Below the pieces are notes generated by a model. It was not told where the DNA came from, searched no databases, and was given only the letters and a program-made list of their open reading frames with translations. From contig BFEA01000097.1 of the NCBI GenBank assembly GCA_003427395.1, positions 1,282,955-1,309,179 of the forward strand: a stretch of DNA of 26,225 nucleotides, written 5' to 3'. Position 1 is the stretch's first letter. The number at the start of each line of letters is the position of its first letter. Made by a program: the position numbers and the translations under genes. Origin of the DNA: Chara braunii. Its lineage: Eukaryota; Streptophyta; Charophyceae; Charales; Characeae. Shown one piece after another: positions 25,619 through 26,225 of the stretch.

Positions 25619-25739
25619 GCAGCCCGGTTCAGAACAGGAAGAGGCGAGCGTGCGCTCCCCAGGAGCGGTGCGCGGTAGGAAAGGGGGTGGCGAGAGACTG
25701 GTGATCTCCGCCTCCCGCTGGCGTACAGAGGTGGGGCGC

Positions 25740-26160
25740 AATCACCTCGGTTGACTTACGAGCTTGCACAGGGAAAGAGAGACGCACAAGTGCCAGCATC
25801 GCAAAACCTGAGGACATGTACATGAATTTGGACATACCTGCCATCCACATTCATTAGTTATGGCTTTAACTGGTAAAAACAGAAACTATAAATCGTGAGA
25901 AAACTCCCTGTGAAAATTTGGTCGGATACCTTCGAACTTTGAGATAAGATACACCTCAGATCTGCATAGTCAGATTACAACCTCGGAGAGACTACCCTCT
26001 TAGTAAGGCGGACCAAGGTCGCTGCTGTCTCAGCTGGCTGGAGATTCGAAGTTCGTAACGGAGCCATAGGCTGGAAGCCTGAGTTCAGACAGGAGCCCGC
26101 AACGAAGACGGTGATGGTCAGTCCCGGTTCGAGCGAGGAGGCGGACTAGTTCCATGGCCT
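25740..26160. other. Unassigned DNA
   Basis: No ORF of convincing length or composition, no tRNA cloverleaf and no repeat that I can identify. A GGTTCGAGC word at about 26126-26134 recalls a tRNA T-loop but its flanks do not pair. Confidence 0.5.
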
Positions 26161-26162
26161 GC

Positions 26163-26225
26163 CGTGAGAGAGAGGGATTGAGTGAAAGAGAGAGAAATTG
26201 AGAGAGAGAGAGATTGAGAGAGAGA
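26163..26225. repeat. GA-rich microsatellite at the window end
   Basis: Runs of GAGAGA broken by ATTG continue to the last base, so the repeat probably extends past the window. Confidence 0.9.

Noticed and set aside
25356-25850. Minus-strand open frames of 60-75 codons
   Set aside because: Short, with no start context or motif, and they overlap the dispersed 23-bp repeats.
26110-26145. tRNA gene or SINE B box (GGTTCGAGC)
   Set aside because: Flanking bases do not form a T-stem and no cloverleaf or A box is in place.
1-26225. CRISPR array, rRNA or bacterial operon
   Set aside because: No regularly spaced direct repeats of CRISPR type and no rRNA sequence. The operon-like array lacks visible ribosome-binding sites and adjoins a eukaryotic-type retroelement.

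Overview
The window looks like accessory chromosomal DNA of a fungus, most likely a basidiomycete. The reverse transcriptase motifs (a G-W-T-N block, FLDD followed by F-P-I-K-G-P) resemble the Ty3/Gypsy elements common in that phylum. This is inference from memory of the family; there is no rRNA or housekeeping gene to confirm it.

Layout. Bases 1-290 are C-rich and T-tract low-complexity DNA. Bases 290-10796 and 10812-23389 are two arms of a very large imperfect palindrome around a 15-bp spacer. Every gene reads outward from the centre: minus strand on the left, plus strand on the right. Each arm carries, from the centre outward, (a) a dense array of small ORFs of unknown function, (b) three 25-bp tandem repeats, and (c) a gag-protease-RT/RNase H-integrase unit of a Ty3/Gypsy-type retroelement. 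Bases 23401-26225 hold no convincing gene: two strong hairpins, an AT-rich block, a G/C-rich block of degenerate repeats, three short dispersed repeats and a GA-rich microsatellite.

The array is the least expected part. At least eleven ORFs (called A1, A2, B, C, D, E1, E2, F, G, H1, H2 and I here) lie head to tail, some overlapping by a few bases. Several are paralogues: A1/A2, E1/E2/G (perhaps B) and H1/H2. The N-terminus of E2 carries a peptide module also present in the element's Gag, which ties the array to the retroelement. I recognise no function for these proteins.

Both element copies look dead. Some defects are common to both arms: a TGA in gag, frame changes, a TAG before protease, and Asn in place of the second integrase Asp. 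Others are arm-specific. I count 14 arm-specific premature stops, 11 of them C:G to T:A changes, a pattern that suggests RIP-like or deamination mutation. One frame change, between protease and RT, looks like a genuine -1 ribosomal frameshift signal (U UUU UUA, 8-nt spacer, GC hairpin).

Assembly caution. Bases 4085-4122 are an Illumina Nextera mate-pair junction adapter with a 271-bp duplication on either side, so part of the left arm is artefact. Seventeen single Ns fall at mirrored positions in the two arms, so some blocks are a collapsed consensus. The arms still differ by kilobase-scale indels and many substitutions, so they are real separate copies, but the central junction needs independent support.
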